A stretch of 64,000 nucleotides of DNA from Methylobacterium sp. Leaf125 (GCF_001423085.1 NZ_LMNU01000003.1:1200-65199), one strand, 5' to 3'. Numbered from the stretch's first letter, positions 22,449-32,383 are shown. Translations and numbers: made by a program. The notes: generated by a model not told the origin, from the letters alone.

Positions 22449-24664
22449 AGCAATTGCCCGATGGTGTCGAGGAGCTTGCGCTGGTCGAAGGTCTGCTTCG
22501 TGAGATAGGCGTCCGCTCCGAGGTCGAGGCCGCGGGCCACGTCCTCGGCATCGCCGCGCGAGGTCATCAGGATGATCGGCAGCTGTGCGAAGGCCTCCTC
22601 GGCGCGCAGGGCCTTCAGCAATCCGAAGCCGTCGAGACGTGGCATCTCCACGTCGGCGACGACAAGATCCACCGGTTCGATGCCCGCCCGCAGGCGGTCG
22701 AGCGCATCCTGGCCGTCGACACAGACGACGACGCGGTATCCTGCCGCCTCCAAGATACCCTTCTCCAAGGTTCGCGTGGTGATGGAATCGTCCACCACGA
22801 GGATCGTCGAACGTGGCGCCTGCGCGATCGTTCCGCGGCTGCCTGTGGGTTGCGGTGCCGCGGCCGAGCCGGCCTCGCCCGCCCGTGCGACCAGCCCCTC
22901 GGCATCAAGGACGAGAGCGGGCCGGTCCCCCGGCAGGATCACGGTTCCGGTGATCAACCGCGGATCGGTCCCGATCGGTGGGGCCGGCAACACCCGCAGG
23001 GTGGTCACATCGGACAACGCGTCGACGGCGAGGACACAACGGCGCCCGTTGCCACGGAGAAGGATCGCCGGGCAGGTGGCGTCGGCCTCCTCTGCGCGGG
23101 CCGGCAGCCCGAGAAGGCCTGCCAGGTCCAGCACCGGCACGCTGACGGGGTCTCCGCCGATCTCCACCCGCGCAACGGTGCGACCCATGACCTGCGCGAG
23201 GTCACCGCGCTCCAGGCGCAGCAGGCGCTCGGCCGAAGCGCTCGGGAGCGCGTAGGTCATCCCGCCCGCCCGGACGAGGAGCATCGCCCGGCGAGCCGCC
23301 GAGAGCGGCAGCGCCATGACGAGCTCAGTCCCGTAGGGGCTCCGCGGCAGGAGGCGAACCGTGCCGCCGAGCCGGCGCGCCGCGTCCGCCACCACCGAGA
23401 GACCGATGCCGCGTCCCGAGAGGGTGTCGACGGCGGAGGCGGTGGAGAAGCCGGGCTCGAAGACCAGGGCGAGCAGCGCTTCCGGCCCGGGATCGGCATC
23501 GGCCGCGAGCAGGCCCCGGCGCCGGGCGGTTTCGGCGATCGCGGCGAGGTCAGGCCCACGTCCGTCATCGTGGACCCGGACGACCAGGCGCCCCCCCTGG
23601 ACCTCGACGTCGAGGCCGATCGCCAGGGCATCGGTCTTGCCGAGGCGCCGGCGCGTCTCGGGGGGTTCGGCCCCATGACTCAGGGCATTGCGCAGGGCGT
23701 GCAGGACCGGGTCCTTGAGGACCTGGAGCATCCCGCGATCGACCGGCAGGTCGAGGCCGCGCGCGGTCACCGTGATGGCGCGGTCAGCCTCGCGCGCATG
23801 GTCGCGCAGGGCCCGCGCGAATCCCCCGAACGCGGTCTCCGCCGGGACCAGGGCCAAGCGCTCGGCCTCGCCGGCGACCCGCGTCATGGCGCCCTCGATG
23901 GAAGACGCGAGGGCGCTGCGAACCCGCGCAAGGTCCGCGGCATCGCGCGCCAGGGCGAGGAGCCCGGTCTCCAGGGCCCGCGCATCGAGGTCCGGCTCCG
24001 ATCCGCGGGCACCGCGCCGGCGCTCGGCGAGACGGGCAAGATCGGCGGCCCGGCGACCCAGGCGGGCGATACCGTCAGCCAGAACGGCCTCGCCCCCGAG
24101 GGCACTGGTCAGTTCGTGCGTGGCCCGTGTCAGCGCTTCGACGGCGTCCGCGGGCACCCGCAGGAGCGTCTGGGCGACGTCGGTGGGCGTCTCGGGCGGT
24201 GCGGATTTCGGAGCCGGAGCGGTGGGCGCGGCAGGCTCGGCGGCCGGGGCCTGGGCCAGCTCCCGATCCGACTCGGGTGGCGTGGCCGCGCTCGGATCGA
24301 GGGCGCGATCCAGGGCCGCGAGGGCATCGGCGGGCATGTCCGGGCCTATCCCATCGGTCAGCCCGGCGACGTAGGCCTCGATCCGGTCGAGGGCAAGGTG
24401 GACGGCGGCTGTGGCGGTCTGCGAGAGCCCGACCTCCTGCGCCACCACGCGCTCGAACAGGGTCTCCAGGCGATGGGCGACGGCCTCCACCGCCGGCAGG
24501 TCGACGGCCCGGGAGGCGCCCTTCAGGCTGTGCGCCCGCCGGAAGACGTCGTTCCAATCGGGCACGTGCTCGCCGTCCTCGCCCCCGAGGGCGGCGCGGA
24601 TCGCATCGATGTGCTCGCGGTGCTCGACCTCGAACGCCGCGAGTAGAAGCTGGCGAATGTCCAT
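22445..24664 (-). CDS. CheA-REC hybrid chemosensory kinase
   Basis: A CheA-type kinase fused to a receiver (739 aa), like WspE or CheA3. The Hpt domain has H45 in RRAHSLKGASRA. A Pro/Ala-rich linker (about 125-160) leads to a helical dimerisation-like region. The ATPase has HALRNALSHGAE (about 322-333), VHDDGRGPDL and GRGIGLSVV (418-426). A CheW-like domain covers about 455-600. The C-terminal receiver has D671 in VVADVEMPRLDG. It couples the MCP to the downstream kinases, and D671 may act as a phosphate sink or transfer node. The overlap with cheB shows tight coupling. Confidence 0.92.
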   Translation of the reverse strand: MDIRQLLLAAFEVEHREHIDAIRAALGGEDGEHVPDWNDVFRRAHSLKGASRAVDLPAVEAVAHRLETLFERVVAQEVGLSQTATAAVHLALDRIEAYVAGLTDGIGPDMPADALAALDRALDPSAATPPESDRELAQAPAAEPAAPTAPAPKSAPPETPTDVAQTLLRVPADAVEALTRATHELTSALGGEAVLADGIARLGRRAADLARLAERRRGARGSEPDLDARALETGLLALARDAADLARVRSALASSIEGAMTRVAGEAERLALVPAETAFGGFARALRDHAREADRAITVTARGLDLPVDRGMLQVLKDPVLHALRNALSHGAEPPETRRRLGKTDALAIGLDVEVQGGRLVVRVHDDGRGPDLAAIAETARRRGLLAADADPGPEALLALVFEPGFSTASAVDTLSGRGIGLSVVADAARRLGGTVRLLPRSPYGTELVMALPLSAARRAMLLVRAGGMTYALPSASAERLLRLERGDLAQVMGRTVARVEIGGDPVSVPVLDLAGLLGLPARAEEADATCPAILLRGNGRRCVLAVDALSDVTTLRVLPAPPIGTDPRLITGTVILPGDRPALVLDAEGLVARAGEAGSAAAPQPTGSRGTIAQAPRSTILVVDDSITTRTLEKGILEAAGYRVVVCVDGQDALDRLRAGIEPVDLVVADVEMPRLDGFGLLKALRAEEAFAQLPIILMTSRGDAEDVARGLDLGADAYLTKQTFDQRKLLDTIGQLL

Positions 24665-24784
24665 CCGTCGCCTAAGGCCGCCCCTGGGTTACGGCGAAGT
24701 CCGAACGTCCGGAACTCGCGCGAAGCCATTCGTGCATCATGCATCCCCTGCGAGACCGGAGCGCCCGGAAACGCGGGGTTCCTC

Positions 24785-26455
24785 TCAGTGCCGGTAGCGC
24801 TCGGCGAGCGTCATCAGCGCCTGGGCGAGTTCGGTGAGATTGGCGGAGGCCGCCTCGACCTCCCGGGTACCGGCCGCCGTCTGCTGGCTCGCCTGGCGAA
24901 TGTTCTGGAGGGCGCCCATCACCTGCTCGATGCCGAGCTGCTGCTGGTTCGTCGAGGCGACGATCTGCTGGAAGGTCTGGACGCTCTCCTCGACCCGGGC
25001 GGTAATCTCCTCGATGGTCCGCTGGGTGGTGTCGGAGCGGGCCTTGCCCGTGGCGGCGCGCTTGACCGCCTCCTCGGTGAGCATGACCGAGGTGTTGATG
25101 CCGCGCTGGATCTCGCCGAGGATCGTCCGGACCTGCCCGGTGGCCGCCTTGGCCTGGTCGGCCAGGAGCTTCATCTCCGAGGCGACCACCGCGAAGCTGC
25201 GCCCACTCTCACCGGCCGCTGCCGCCTCGATGGCGGCGTTCAGCGCCAGGAGATGGGTGCGCTCCGAGATGTCGTTGACGGTGGTGATGATGTCGCCGAT
25301 CGCCTGGGTCTTCTCGGAGAGGGCGACGATGTTGCCGGCCACCGCCTCGGCCTGCTCGCGGATCGAGTCCATCGCCCGGGCGGTGTCGGCCACGGCGCGC
25401 AGGCCGGCCCGGGAGGTCTGGGCCGTCGACTGGGCGGTGGCGATGACCTCGCCGGCCCGCTTGCCGATCTGCGCACCGGAATGCGTGATCTCGTCGACCG
25501 TGGCGGCGGTCTCCTGCACGGCGGCGAACTGCTCCTCGACGCTGGCGGCCTGCTCCTGGGCGGAGGCGCGGATCTCGGCCGCCGCCGCGTTGAGGTCGGA
25601 GGTCGCGGCCCGGTTGGTCCGGGCGAGGTCGGCGAGGCCGGCCACCATGCGGTTCAGGGTGCGCCCGAGACGACCGATCTCGTCCTTGCCCCGCGCCTCG
25701 AGGGTCCCCGAGAGGTCGCCCTCGCCGACCCGCTCCGCGAAGGCCATCACCTCCTCGAGGGGTCGTACCACGGCCCGGCTGATCAGCAGGGTGATGAGGA
25801 TGCTGAGAACGATGCAGGCACCCAGCGTGAGCAGGATGGAGAGGCGGCTGCGCTCGTAGAGATCGGCGACGCCGCGCTGGCCGGCGGCGATACCCTCGTC
25901 GAGGGCGCTGCGGGTGCGCTCGATGTCGCTGAGGAACATGTCCTGGCTTCGGTTCAGCGCGTCGTTGCGGGCCTCGACACCCTCCACGTCCTTGGCGGCG
26001 ATCAAGGCGAGTTGCGCCTCGCTCGCGCTGCGCAACTCGCGCAGTTCGCCCACGGCCTCGATGGCGATGGCATTCACCTTGCGCCAAGCGAGGCTGCGCT
26101 CCTCCGAGACCGACCGGGCCCGGTAGCCGTCCGTCGCGCGCACGAGTTCGGCAAGGATCGCCTCGGCCTCGGTGGCGGACCGGCGCCAGGAGGCCGAACC
26201 GTCATCCCGCTCCGGGCCGCCCCGCGCCCGCATCAGCAGCGCGATGATGGCGTTGCGGCGCTGGAGGCCCATGTCCCGGGCCTTGTTGGCGAGATCGTCG
26301 AGCTGGCGCGCCACCGTGAGGTCGCGGGTGACGATGCCGTCGGTCGTGTCGCGCACCACGCCGATCTGCCCGAGGGCGTAGAAGCCAAGCGCCACGATGA
26401 CGATGGTGATGGCGACGAAGCCGAGGAGGATGCGTTTTCCGATCGAGATCGACAC
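24785..26455 (-). CDS. Methyl-accepting chemotaxis protein
   Basis: A transmembrane chemoreceptor (556 aa). TM1 is about residues 9-29 and TM2 about 206-226. The periplasmic part between them (about 175 residues) looks helical, like a four-helix bundle sensor. A HAMP domain follows (about 227-278), then the signalling domain with hairpin tip [18 protein letters not shown] and [18 protein letters not shown]. No C-terminal CheR-binding pentapeptide is seen. It is the only receptor in the operon and sits directly upstream of the CheA-like gene, so it presumably defines the input. Confidence 0.92.
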   Translation of the reverse strand: MSISIGKRILLGFVAITIVIVALGFYALGQIGVVRDTTDGIVTRDLTVARQLDDLANKARDMGLQRRNAIIALLMRARGGPERDDGSASWRRSATEAEAILAELVRATDGYRARSVSEERSLAWRKVNAIAIEAVGELRELRSASEAQLALIAAKDVEGVEARNDALNRSQDMFLSDIERTRSALDEGIAAGQRGVADLYERSRLSILLTLGACIVLSILITLLISRAVVRPLEEVMAFAERVGEGDLSGTLEARGKDEIGRLGRTLNRMVAGLADLARTNRAATSDLNAAAAEIRASAQEQAASVEEQFAAVQETAATVDEITHSGAQIGKRAGEVIATAQSTAQTSRAGLRAVADTARAMDSIREQAEAVAGNIVALSEKTQAIGDIITTVNDISERTHLLALNAAIEAAAAGESGRSFAVVASEMKLLADQAKAATGQVRTILGEIQRGINTSVMLTEEAVKRAATGKARSDTTQRTIEEITARVEESVQTFQQIVASTNQQQLGIEQVMGALQNIRQASQQTAAGTREVEAASANLTELAQALMTLAERYRH

Positions 26456-26576
26456 GAGGGGCTCCAGGCTCCGGGAAATCGACCGAGACGCGGGTCAGGG
26501 CACCCCGGGCCTCGGCAGTTCGAGTCGTCTCACCGCCCGAGCGGCGGCGAGGCAGAAACGCTCACGGCAGACACAG

Positions 26577-27125
26577 TCACGGCAGGTACCGCCGCAGGAG
26601 GCGCGGCAGATCGACGACGACGAACCCGGGTTCCCCATCCGGTCCGGCACCGGGCGGGGCATAGCCCGAAACCGCCTCCGGGCTCAAACCCGCCTCGGAC
26701 AGGGCCGGAACGTCCGTCGTCTCGGCGATGTCGGCCACACCGAGCACGCGATCGACGGCGAGCGCCACCGGTACGCCCGCGCCCCGCAGCAGGACGACGT
26801 GGCCCTCGTCGCTGGCCGCCGCGGCGGCGCGTCCGAGGGCTTGGGCGAGGGCGATCAGGCTGACGACGCGGCCGGAGATGGCGATGAGTCCGAGGATCGC
26901 CGCTGGGGCGCCGGGCAGGGGGGTCACCGGCCGGGCGGGCAGCACCTGTGCCACCTGGGCGAGGGCAAGGGCGAAGCGGTCGTTGCCACAGGCACAGACG
27001 AGATAGGCCCGCGTCGGTCCGGCCGTCTCCGCCGTTCCCCGTCCACGCCTCGCCAGCAGGCGGGAGCGCTCGGCACGCAGGGCCTGCGTGCGCGCGGCGG
27101 AGGCTTCGGCCCAAGTCTGCGTCAC
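26577..27125 (-). CDS. CheW-like coupling protein (WspB-like)
   Basis: A CheW-domain scaffold protein (182 aa) linking receptor and kinase. The N-terminal 40 residues are Ala/Arg-rich and extra to the domain. The domain has RAYLVCACGNDRFALALAQV, GLIAISGRVVSLIALAQALG and VALAVDRVLGV. The start overlaps the end of the CheR gene by four bases. It is one of two CheW genes in the operon, as in Wsp systems. Confidence 0.85.
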   Translation of the reverse strand: MTQTWAEASAARTQALRAERSRLLARRGRGTAETAGPTRAYLVCACGNDRFALALAQVAQVLPARPVTPLPGAPAAILGLIAISGRVVSLIALAQALGRAAAAASDEGHVVLLRGAGVPVALAVDRVLGVADIAETTDVPALSEAGLSPEAVSGYAPPGAGPDGEPGFVVVDLPRLLRRYLP

Positions 27126-28615
27126 GGCCCTTCTCCTGTCACGCCGGCACGGGCAAGGGCGGCGCTGCGCGCGATCTCGTGCGGGCCGAGCCCGTCGCCC
27201 TCGGCCACCACCGCATCCGGCGCCAGGGATTGGGCCAGACGGATGGCGTTGTCGAGGGCCCGCGCCGCGTCGGCCCGCCGTCCGAGGCCGATCATCAGCA
27301 GGCCGAGCTGGTAATGCGCCATCACGAAAGTGCGGTCGAGGTAGAGCGCGCCCCGCCAGGCCCGCTCGGCCTCGGCCTCGCGCCCGAGGCTGTGGGCGAG
27401 GAGGCCGTCATAGTAGTGCAGCACGGGATCGGTCGGCGCCGTGCGGATCGCCGCCCGAATCGCCCGCCAGGCCTCCGCGGTCTCGCCCGCATCGGCCAGG
27501 GCTCGGATGCGGGTCAGATCGTCCGGCCGGACCGTATCGTCCGGGGGCTCGACAGCATCCGCGCCGTGCGGCGCGAGGACGTCGGTCAGGGTGGAGTCCA
27601 CCAGGGTGGATTTGGACGCGTCGCGCTCGGCCGCCTCCGGCCCCTCGAAGACGGGCACCGGCGGAGCGACCGGGATGGGTTCGGGAATGAATTCCGGGAT
27701 CCAGGGCGTCGGCGGAGGGACCGGGGGGCTGGCGCCCCGTGGCCGATAGGCGACGGTTCCGGGCAGGTTCACGGGCTCCAGCATCGCCGCGATGGCCGGG
27801 TTCGGCTCGGCATGCCCGATCAGGAGCCAGCCCTCGGGCGTCAGGCGCCGGCCGAGGGCGCGCACGATTCCTAGGACGATCTCGGCCTCGAAGTAGATGA
27901 GCACGTTGCGACAGAGGATAAGGTCGAACTCCGCCACGGGCGGGGCGGCACGGACGTCGAGAAGGTCCATCAGGTTGCGCCGCTCGAAGCGCACCATCCG
28001 GCGGAATTCCAGCCGCAGGGCATAGGTACCGTCGCGGCCCGGCCCCGCGACGGCCGGGCCCGGCACGAAGTAGCGCAGGCGCTCGCCGGGGGGCAGGGTC
28101 CGGAGGGCCCAGCGACCATAGATCCCCGCCCGCGCGGTCTCGAGGGCGGCCGTGCTGATGTCGGTGCCCAGGATCGCGATCCGCCACTCCGGCAGGGCGG
28201 TTCCCAGGAGTTCGTGCAGCAGGATGGCGATCGAGTAGGGCTCGGCCCCGGTAGAGCAGCCGGCGCTCCAGACCCGCAGGGTGCGCTCGGAGGCGCGGGC
28301 GGCGATCAGCGCGGGCAGGATGGTGGTGCGCAGGGCCGCGAACTGCTCGGCGTAGCGGAAGAAAAAGGTTTCGCCGATGGTGATCTCGGCCTCCAGCGCG
28401 GCCCATTCCGGGCCGCCGGTCAGGCGGTCGTCGAGGCAGGCGGCGTAGGCCGTCGCATCCGCGAGCCCGAGCGCGCGGAAGCGCTTGCGCAGGCGGTCGA
28501 ACAGGAGGTCGTCCTTGTCGGCGTAGTAATGGTGACCGGTGCGGGCGATGATCCGGGCCTTAAGGGCCGGAAAGCCCGGATCGACCTCTGGGCCGGAGCG
28601 CGGCGGACGCGTCAT
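27122..28615 (-). CDS. cheR: CheR methyltransferase with C-terminal TPR-like repeats
   Basis: A chemoreceptor glutamate methyltransferase (497 aa). The N-terminal helical region includes YYADKDDLLFDRLRKRF. The SAM-binding domain has VWSAGCSTGAEPYSIAILL and FDLILCRNVLIYFE. After a Pro-rich linker, helical repeats including EAERAWRGALYLDRTFVMAH resemble TPRs. CheR-TPR is the WspC arrangement. The ATG at 28615 is preferred; the upstream extension to 28684 overlaps the previous gene. Methyl groups added here would be removed by the operon's CheB. Confidence 0.9.
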   Translation of the reverse strand: MTRPPRSGPEVDPGFPALKARIIARTGHHYYADKDDLLFDRLRKRFRALGLADATAYAACLDDRLTGGPEWAALEAEITIGETFFFRYAEQFAALRTTILPALIAARASERTLRVWSAGCSTGAEPYSIAILLHELLGTALPEWRIAILGTDISTAALETARAGIYGRWALRTLPPGERLRYFVPGPAVAGPGRDGTYALRLEFRRMVRFERRNLMDLLDVRAAPPVAEFDLILCRNVLIYFEAEIVLGIVRALGRRLTPEGWLLIGHAEPNPAIAAMLEPVNLPGTVAYRPRGASPPVPPPTPWIPEFIPEPIPVAPPVPVFEGPEAAERDASKSTLVDSTLTDVLAPHGADAVEPPDDTVRPDDLTRIRALADAGETAEAWRAIRAAIRTAPTDPVLHYYDGLLAHSLGREAEAERAWRGALYLDRTFVMAHYQLGLLMIGLGRRADAARALDNAIRLAQSLAPDAVVAEGDGLGPHEIARSAALARAGVTGEGP

Positions 28616-28643
28616 GGGTGCTGCATGGCGGGTGCCGGCCGGG

Positions 28644-29156
28644 TCAGGCGGCCGATAGGGCGGCGAGGCGCTCGGCGGCCGCATCGGTCAGGGCCGACAG
28701 GCGCGCCCGTTCCTCCGCCGACAGAAGGTGTGCCAGGCCGAGCACGTGAACCAGCCCGTCATCCCGGGCGATCTCGGCGACGACGCAGCCGTTAAGCGTC
28801 CGCTCGGCCGCGACCGGACGCAGCGCCGCGTCCTCGACGGTGATCAGGTCCGCGACACGGTCGACCAGGAAGCCGGTGCCCCGCGGCGCATCGAGGAGAA
28901 TGTGCTGGTAGGCGTCGCCGGCATCCCGACGCGCGGCGTTCGTGCTCAGACCGAGAAGCCGGGCAAGGTCAACCACGGGCACCGGGCTGCCCCCGAGATT
29001 GAGGAACCCCGCAAGCGGCCCACCCCCGGCCGGCGGGGCGTGCAGGTCCGGCAGCGGCAGCACCTCGCTCACCGACGTCCGCGCAAGCGCGCAGGCGACG
29101 CCCGCCACGTCCAAGAGGAGGAAAGCGCTGGTTTCGGACAGGGGCAGGGTCCTCAC
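28644..29156 (-). CDS. CheW-like coupling protein (WspD-like), first operon gene
   Basis: A second CheW-domain protein (170 aa from this start). It has TSAFLLLDVAGVACALARTS, GFLNLGGSPVPVVDLARLLG and TGFLVDRVADLITVEDAAL. The GTG at 29156 places the start just before the domain; the frame is open further upstream to 29444, but those residues look non-coding and overlap the divergent gene. Start confidence is low. It is the first gene of the chemosensory operon. Confidence 0.8.
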   Translation of the reverse strand: MRTLPLSETSAFLLLDVAGVACALARTSVSEVLPLPDLHAPPAGGGPLAGFLNLGGSPVPVVDLARLLGLSTNAARRDAGDAYQHILLDAPRGTGFLVDRVADLITVEDAALRPVAAERTLNGCVVAEIARDDGLVHVLGLAHLLSAEERARLSALTDAAAERLAALSAA

Positions 29157-29194
29157 GGGCGGAATCGGGCGTGATCCGATCCCGGACCTCGCAT

Positions 29195-29224
29195 GTGATA
29201 GGACGGCGATGCCGCGCGGGGCAA
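29195..29224 (-). promoter_or_regulatory. Candidate promoter of the chemosensory operon
   Basis: On the minus strand TTGCCC (29224-29219) is followed after 18 bp by TATCAC (29200-29195), about 40 bases upstream of the first CheW start. Weak match; position is sensible. Confidence 0.3.
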
Positions 29225-29340
29225 ACACGAATCCGTGCCCCGACCGAGGTCGCGCCCTCGCGGCGCCGGCCATTCGCCCTAACTTCAGCGAACCCCGCGC
29301 GCCTGCGCCCACGGGGCCGTCCTGCCTCAGGAGTCTTCGC

Positions 29341-29613
29341 ATGCCCCGAACCGCCCATCCCCGCCGTGCCGCTGCCCTGACCATCGTCCTTCTGGCAGTT
29401 TCCGGAATGGCGCGGGCGGAGGTTCCGGGGGCCGATTGGCTCACGCCGGCCCAGACGAAGCAGGCCCTGAAGAGCGCAGGCTACAGCGAGATCACCAAGC
29501 TCGAAGCCGATGACGGCCACTGGGACGGCGAGGGGATCAAGGACGGACGACGCATGCGATTTGATGCGGACCCGAAGACCGGCGCCATTCTGGGGGAAGT
29601 TCCGGTCGAGTAA
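29341..29613 (+). CDS. Small periplasmic PepSY-like protein
   Basis: A 90-aa exported protein. A signal peptide (residues 1 to about 26, ending GMARA) precedes LTPAQTKQALKSAGYSEI and a beta-rich part with GEGIKDGRRMRFDADPKTG, a pattern typical of PepSY-type small domains. Such proteins are periplasmic and often inhibit proteases or bind ligands; the role here is unknown. It is divergent from the chemosensory operon. CAGGAG lies 7 bases upstream of the ATG. Confidence 0.75.
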   Translation: MPRTAHPRRAAALTIVLLAVSGMARAEVPGADWLTPAQTKQALKSAGYSEITKLEADDGHWDGEGIKDGRRMRFDADPKTGAILGEVPVE

Positions 29614-29685
29614 TTCGGTCCGCGTCCGGCGCCTGTCGTCTGGGGATGTGCGACGCCTGTACCGGCAAGATCGTGCGTCTCGGCG

Positions 29686-29714
29686 TTGACCGGTGTCGCC
29701 GCCTTCGGTAAGAC
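29686..29714 (+). promoter_or_regulatory. Promoter of the ilv leader
   Basis: TTGACC (29686-29691), a 17-bp spacer and TAAGAC (29709-29714). Transcription would begin near 29721, about 50 bases before the leader peptide ATG. Confidence 0.55.
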
Positions 29715-29773
29715 ACCCCTCACGATTTTCGATTCGCCCTGTCGGGCGGACGAACGAGGCGGACGAAGACGCG

Positions 29774-29824
29774 ATGCGTGCCATCCTTATCGTAACGGAA
29801 GCGCCACCGACGGGGCGGACCTGA
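29774..29824 (+). CDS. ilv leader peptide
   Basis: A 16-residue ORF, MRAILIVTEAPPTGRT, with four consecutive branched-chain codons (Ile, Leu, Ile, Val). Ribosome stalling at these codons when the cognate charged tRNAs are scarce would control the downstream RNA fold and therefore ilvB expression. This is the standard logic of ilv attenuators in proteobacteria. No strong Shine-Dalgarno is obvious (GACGAAGACGCG lies upstream). Confidence 0.72.
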   Translation: MRAILIVTEAPPTGRT

Positions 29825-29881
29825 CAGCAGGGTCCGCGATCCGAATGGTGGCGCATGCAGGGTCCCTCGGGGCCCTTTTTT
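29801..29881 (+). promoter_or_regulatory. Transcription attenuator upstream of ilvB
   Basis: Mutually exclusive pairings are visible. GCGGACC (29815-29821) can pair with GGTCCGC (29831-29837), or its GGACC can pair with GGTCC at 29861-29865. GCGCCACC (29801-29808, in the leader ORF) is complementary to GGTGGCGC (29847-29854). The terminator stem is 29859-29865 with 29870-29876, loop CTCG, followed by Ts to 29881. The direct repeat GCAGGGTCC (29827 and 29857) is what allows the switch. Confidence 0.7.
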
Positions 29882-29938
29882 ATTGCCGCGACGCGCCGGA
29901 CGACACGTACAGCACACAGAGTTTCAAGGAGCAGGACG

Positions 29939-31714
29939 ATGGGCGGCGAGGTCATGACCGGGGCCGAAATGGTCATCCGGGCGTTTCAGGATCAGGGTGT
30001 CGACACGCTGTTCGGGTATCCCGGCGGCGCGGTGCTGCCGATCTACGACGCGCTCTTCCACCAGGAGACTCTCAAGCACATCCTGGTGCGCCATGAGCAG
30101 GGCGCCGTCCATGCGGCCGAGGGCTATGCGCGCTCATCCGGCAAGGTCGGCTGCGTCCTGGTCACCTCGGGCCCCGGCGCCACCAACATCATCACCGGCC
30201 TGACCGACGCGCTGCTCGATTCGATCCCGCTGGTCTGCATCACCGGCCAGGTTCCCACGCACCTGATCGGCACGGACGCCTTCCAGGAGTGCGACACGGT
30301 CGGCATCACGCGCCACTGCACGAAGCACAACTATCTGGTCAAATCGATCGACGACCTGCCGCGCATCCTGCACGAGGCGTTCTACGTCGCCGCGAACGGC
30401 CGACCCGGCCCGGTCGTCATCGACCTGCCGAAGGACGTGCAGTTCGCGTCCGGCGTCTACGAGCGCCCCACCCAGAACGGCCACAAGACCTACAAGCCGG
30501 CTTTCAAGGGCGATGCGGCCCAGATCCAGGCGGCCGTCGAGCTGATGGCCTCGGCCCGTCGGCCGATCCTCTACACCGGCGGCGGCGTCATCAATGCCGG
30601 TCCGCACGCCTCGGCCCTGCTGCGCAAGCTCGCCGCCGAGACCGGCTTCCCCGTGACCTCGACCCTGATGGGCCTGGGCGCCTTCCCGGCCTCGGACGAG
30701 AAGTTCCTCGGCATGCTCGGCATGCACGGGACGTACGAGGCGAACCTGGCGATGCATGAGTGCGACGTCATGGTCTGCATCGGTGCGCGCTTCGACGACC
30801 GCATCACCGGCCGCCTCGACGCCTTCGCGCCGTTCTCGAAGAAGATCCACATCGATATCGATGCGTCCTCGATCAACAAGGTCGTCAAGGTCGATGTCGG
30901 GATCGTCGGCGATTGCGGCTCGGTGCTCGAGGACATGCTGTCTGCCTGGACGGCGCTGCCGCGCCAGCCGGACAAGGCCCGCATGGAGGATTGGTGGACC
31001 AAGATCCGCACCTGGAAGGCGCGCGACTGCCTCGCCTACTGGCCGTCGGGCACGATCATCAAGCCGCAATACGCCGTCCAGCGCCTCTACGAGGCCTGCA
31101 AGGACCGCGAAACCTACGTCACCACCGAGGTCGGCCAGCACCAGATGTGGGCGGCGCAGTACTTCAAGTTCGACGAGCCGAATCGCTGGATGACCTCCGG
31201 CGGCCTCGGCACCATGGGCTACGGCCTGCCGGCGGCCATCGGAACGCAGCTCGCCCACCCGGACGGGCTCGTCATCGACATCGCCGGCGAGGCTTCGATC
31301 CTGATGAACATGCAGGAGCTGTCCACCGCGGTTCAGTACCGCCTCCCGGTCAAGATCTTCATCCTGAACAACGAGTACATGGGCATGGTGCGCCAGTGGC
31401 AGGAGCTGTTGCATGGCTCGCGCTACTCGCAGAGCTACTCCGAGAGCCTGCCGGACTTCGTGAAGCTGGCCGAAGCCTACGGCGCCAAGGGCATCCGCTG
31501 CGAGAAGCCGGGCGACCTCGACGCCGCGATCGCCGAGATGCTCGACTATGACGGCCCCGTCGTCTTCGACTGCGTCGTCGACAAGAAGGAGAACTGCTTC
31601 CCGATGATCCCGTCGGGCAAGGCGCACAACGAGATGCTGCTGTCCGACTACCTCGGCGAGACCGGGGTCGAGATCGGTGACGTCATCTCGGAAGAGGGCA
31701 AGATGCTGGTCTGA
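29939..31714 (+). CDS. ilvB: Acetolactate synthase large subunit
   Basis: The catalytic subunit (591 aa) condenses pyruvate, or pyruvate and 2-ketobutyrate, in Val/Leu/Ile synthesis with TPP, FAD and Mg. The catalytic Glu lies in [16 protein letters not shown]. The TPP/Mg motif reads [13 protein letters not shown] and ends KIFILNN; the acid is Glu where GDG-type enzymes have Asp, which may be lineage-normal. AAGGAG lies 6-7 bases upstream of the ATG at 29939, so the longer frame from 29855 is rejected. Control is by the upstream attenuator. Confidence 0.96.
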   Translation: MGGEVMTGAEMVIRAFQDQGVDTLFGYPGGAVLPIYDALFHQETLKHILVRHEQGAVHAAEGYARSSGKVGCVLVTSGPGATNIITGLTDALLDSIPLVCITGQVPTHLIGTDAFQECDTVGITRHCTKHNYLVKSIDDLPRILHEAFYVAANGRPGPVVIDLPKDVQFASGVYERPTQNGHKTYKPAFKGDAAQIQAAVELMASARRPILYTGGGVINAGPHASALLRKLAAETGFPVTSTLMGLGAFPASDEKFLGMLGMHGTYEANLAMHECDVMVCIGARFDDRITGRLDAFAPFSKKIHIDIDASSINKVVKVDVGIVGDCGSVLEDMLSAWTALPRQPDKARMEDWWTKIRTWKARDCLAYWPSGTIIKPQYAVQRLYEACKDRETYVTTEVGQHQMWAAQYFKFDEPNRWMTSGGLGTMGYGLPAAIGTQLAHPDGLVIDIAGEASILMNMQELSTAVQYRLPVKIFILNNEYMGMVRQWQELLHGSRYSQSYSESLPDFVKLAEAYGAKGIRCEKPGDLDAAIAEMLDYDGPVVFDCVVDKKENCFPMIPSGKAHNEMLLSDYLGETGVEIGDVISEEGKMLV

Positions 31715-31740
31715 GCCTCCGGACCCATCCTGACACATTC

Positions 31741-31766
31741 GGACCGGGCGCGGCCGCGCCCGGTCC
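31741..31766 (+). other. Perfect 26-bp palindrome between ilvB and ilvN
   Basis: The sequence equals its own reverse complement over 26 bp (half-site GGACCGGGCGCGG). As RNA it would form a long GC hairpin; as DNA it could bind a dimer. No T-tract follows. It lies in the 117-bp gap between the two subunit genes. Confidence 0.6.
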
Positions 31767-31831
31767 CTCTCCGATCGGCCCCGCCGGGCCACCCACGACA
31801 CGCCATCGCAGACGAAGATCCGGGGCACACC

Positions 31832-32374
31832 ATGAACGCCATGAACACGCACTATCCCGATGCCGGCCGGGTCGAGCCGATCAACCGGCACACCCTGGCC
31901 GTCATCGTCGATAACGAGCCCGGCGTGCTCGCCCGGATCTCGGGCATGTTCTCGGGACGGGGCTACAACATCGAGAGCCTGACCGTGTCGGAGACCGAGG
32001 TGGCGCGCCACCTCTCCCGCATCACCATCGTCACCGCCGGAACCGACGCGGTGATTCAGCAGATCAAGGCGCAGCTCGACCGCCTCGTGCCTGTGCATCG
32101 GGTCGTCGACCTCACGCTCCAGGGCAAGGCCCTCGAGCGCGAACTCTGTCTCGTCAAGGTGGCGGGCACCGGGGAGCACCGCACCGAATCGCTGACCCTC
32201 GCGGCGGCCTTCGGCGCCAAGACCCTGGATGCGACCCTGAACTCCTTCGTGTTCGAAGTCACCGGCACCACCGAGGAGATCGATCGCTTCATCAGCCTGA
32301 TGACGGTGATCGGCCTCGTGGAGATCTCCCGCACCGGCATCGCCGCGATGGGACGCGGCGCCGAGCCGATGTAA
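31832..32374 (+). CDS. ilvN: Acetolactate synthase small (regulatory) subunit
   Basis: The regulatory subunit (180 aa) confers valine feedback inhibition and stabilises IlvB. An ACT domain is seen at about 20-95 (HTLAVIVDNEPGVLARISGM then FSGRGYNIESLTVSETE). The C-terminal domain has LCLVKVAGTG and FVFEVTGTTEEIDRFI. Same strand and order as in other alphaproteobacteria; also called ilvH. Confidence 0.96.
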   Translation: MNAMNTHYPDAGRVEPINRHTLAVIVDNEPGVLARISGMFSGRGYNIESLTVSETEVARHLSRITIVTAGTDAVIQQIKAQLDRLVPVHRVVDLTLQGKALERELCLVKVAGTGEHRTESLTLAAAFGAKTLDATLNSFVFEVTGTTEEIDRFISLMTVIGLVEISRTGIAAMGRGAEPM

Positions 32375-32383
32375 ATCCCGGCT

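Noticed and set aside
24127-24675. Long plus-strand frames across the chemosensory operon (several hundred residues)
   Set aside because: They are shadows of the cheA, mcp and kinase genes and show Arg/Pro/Gly-rich composition typical of antisense frames at high GC.
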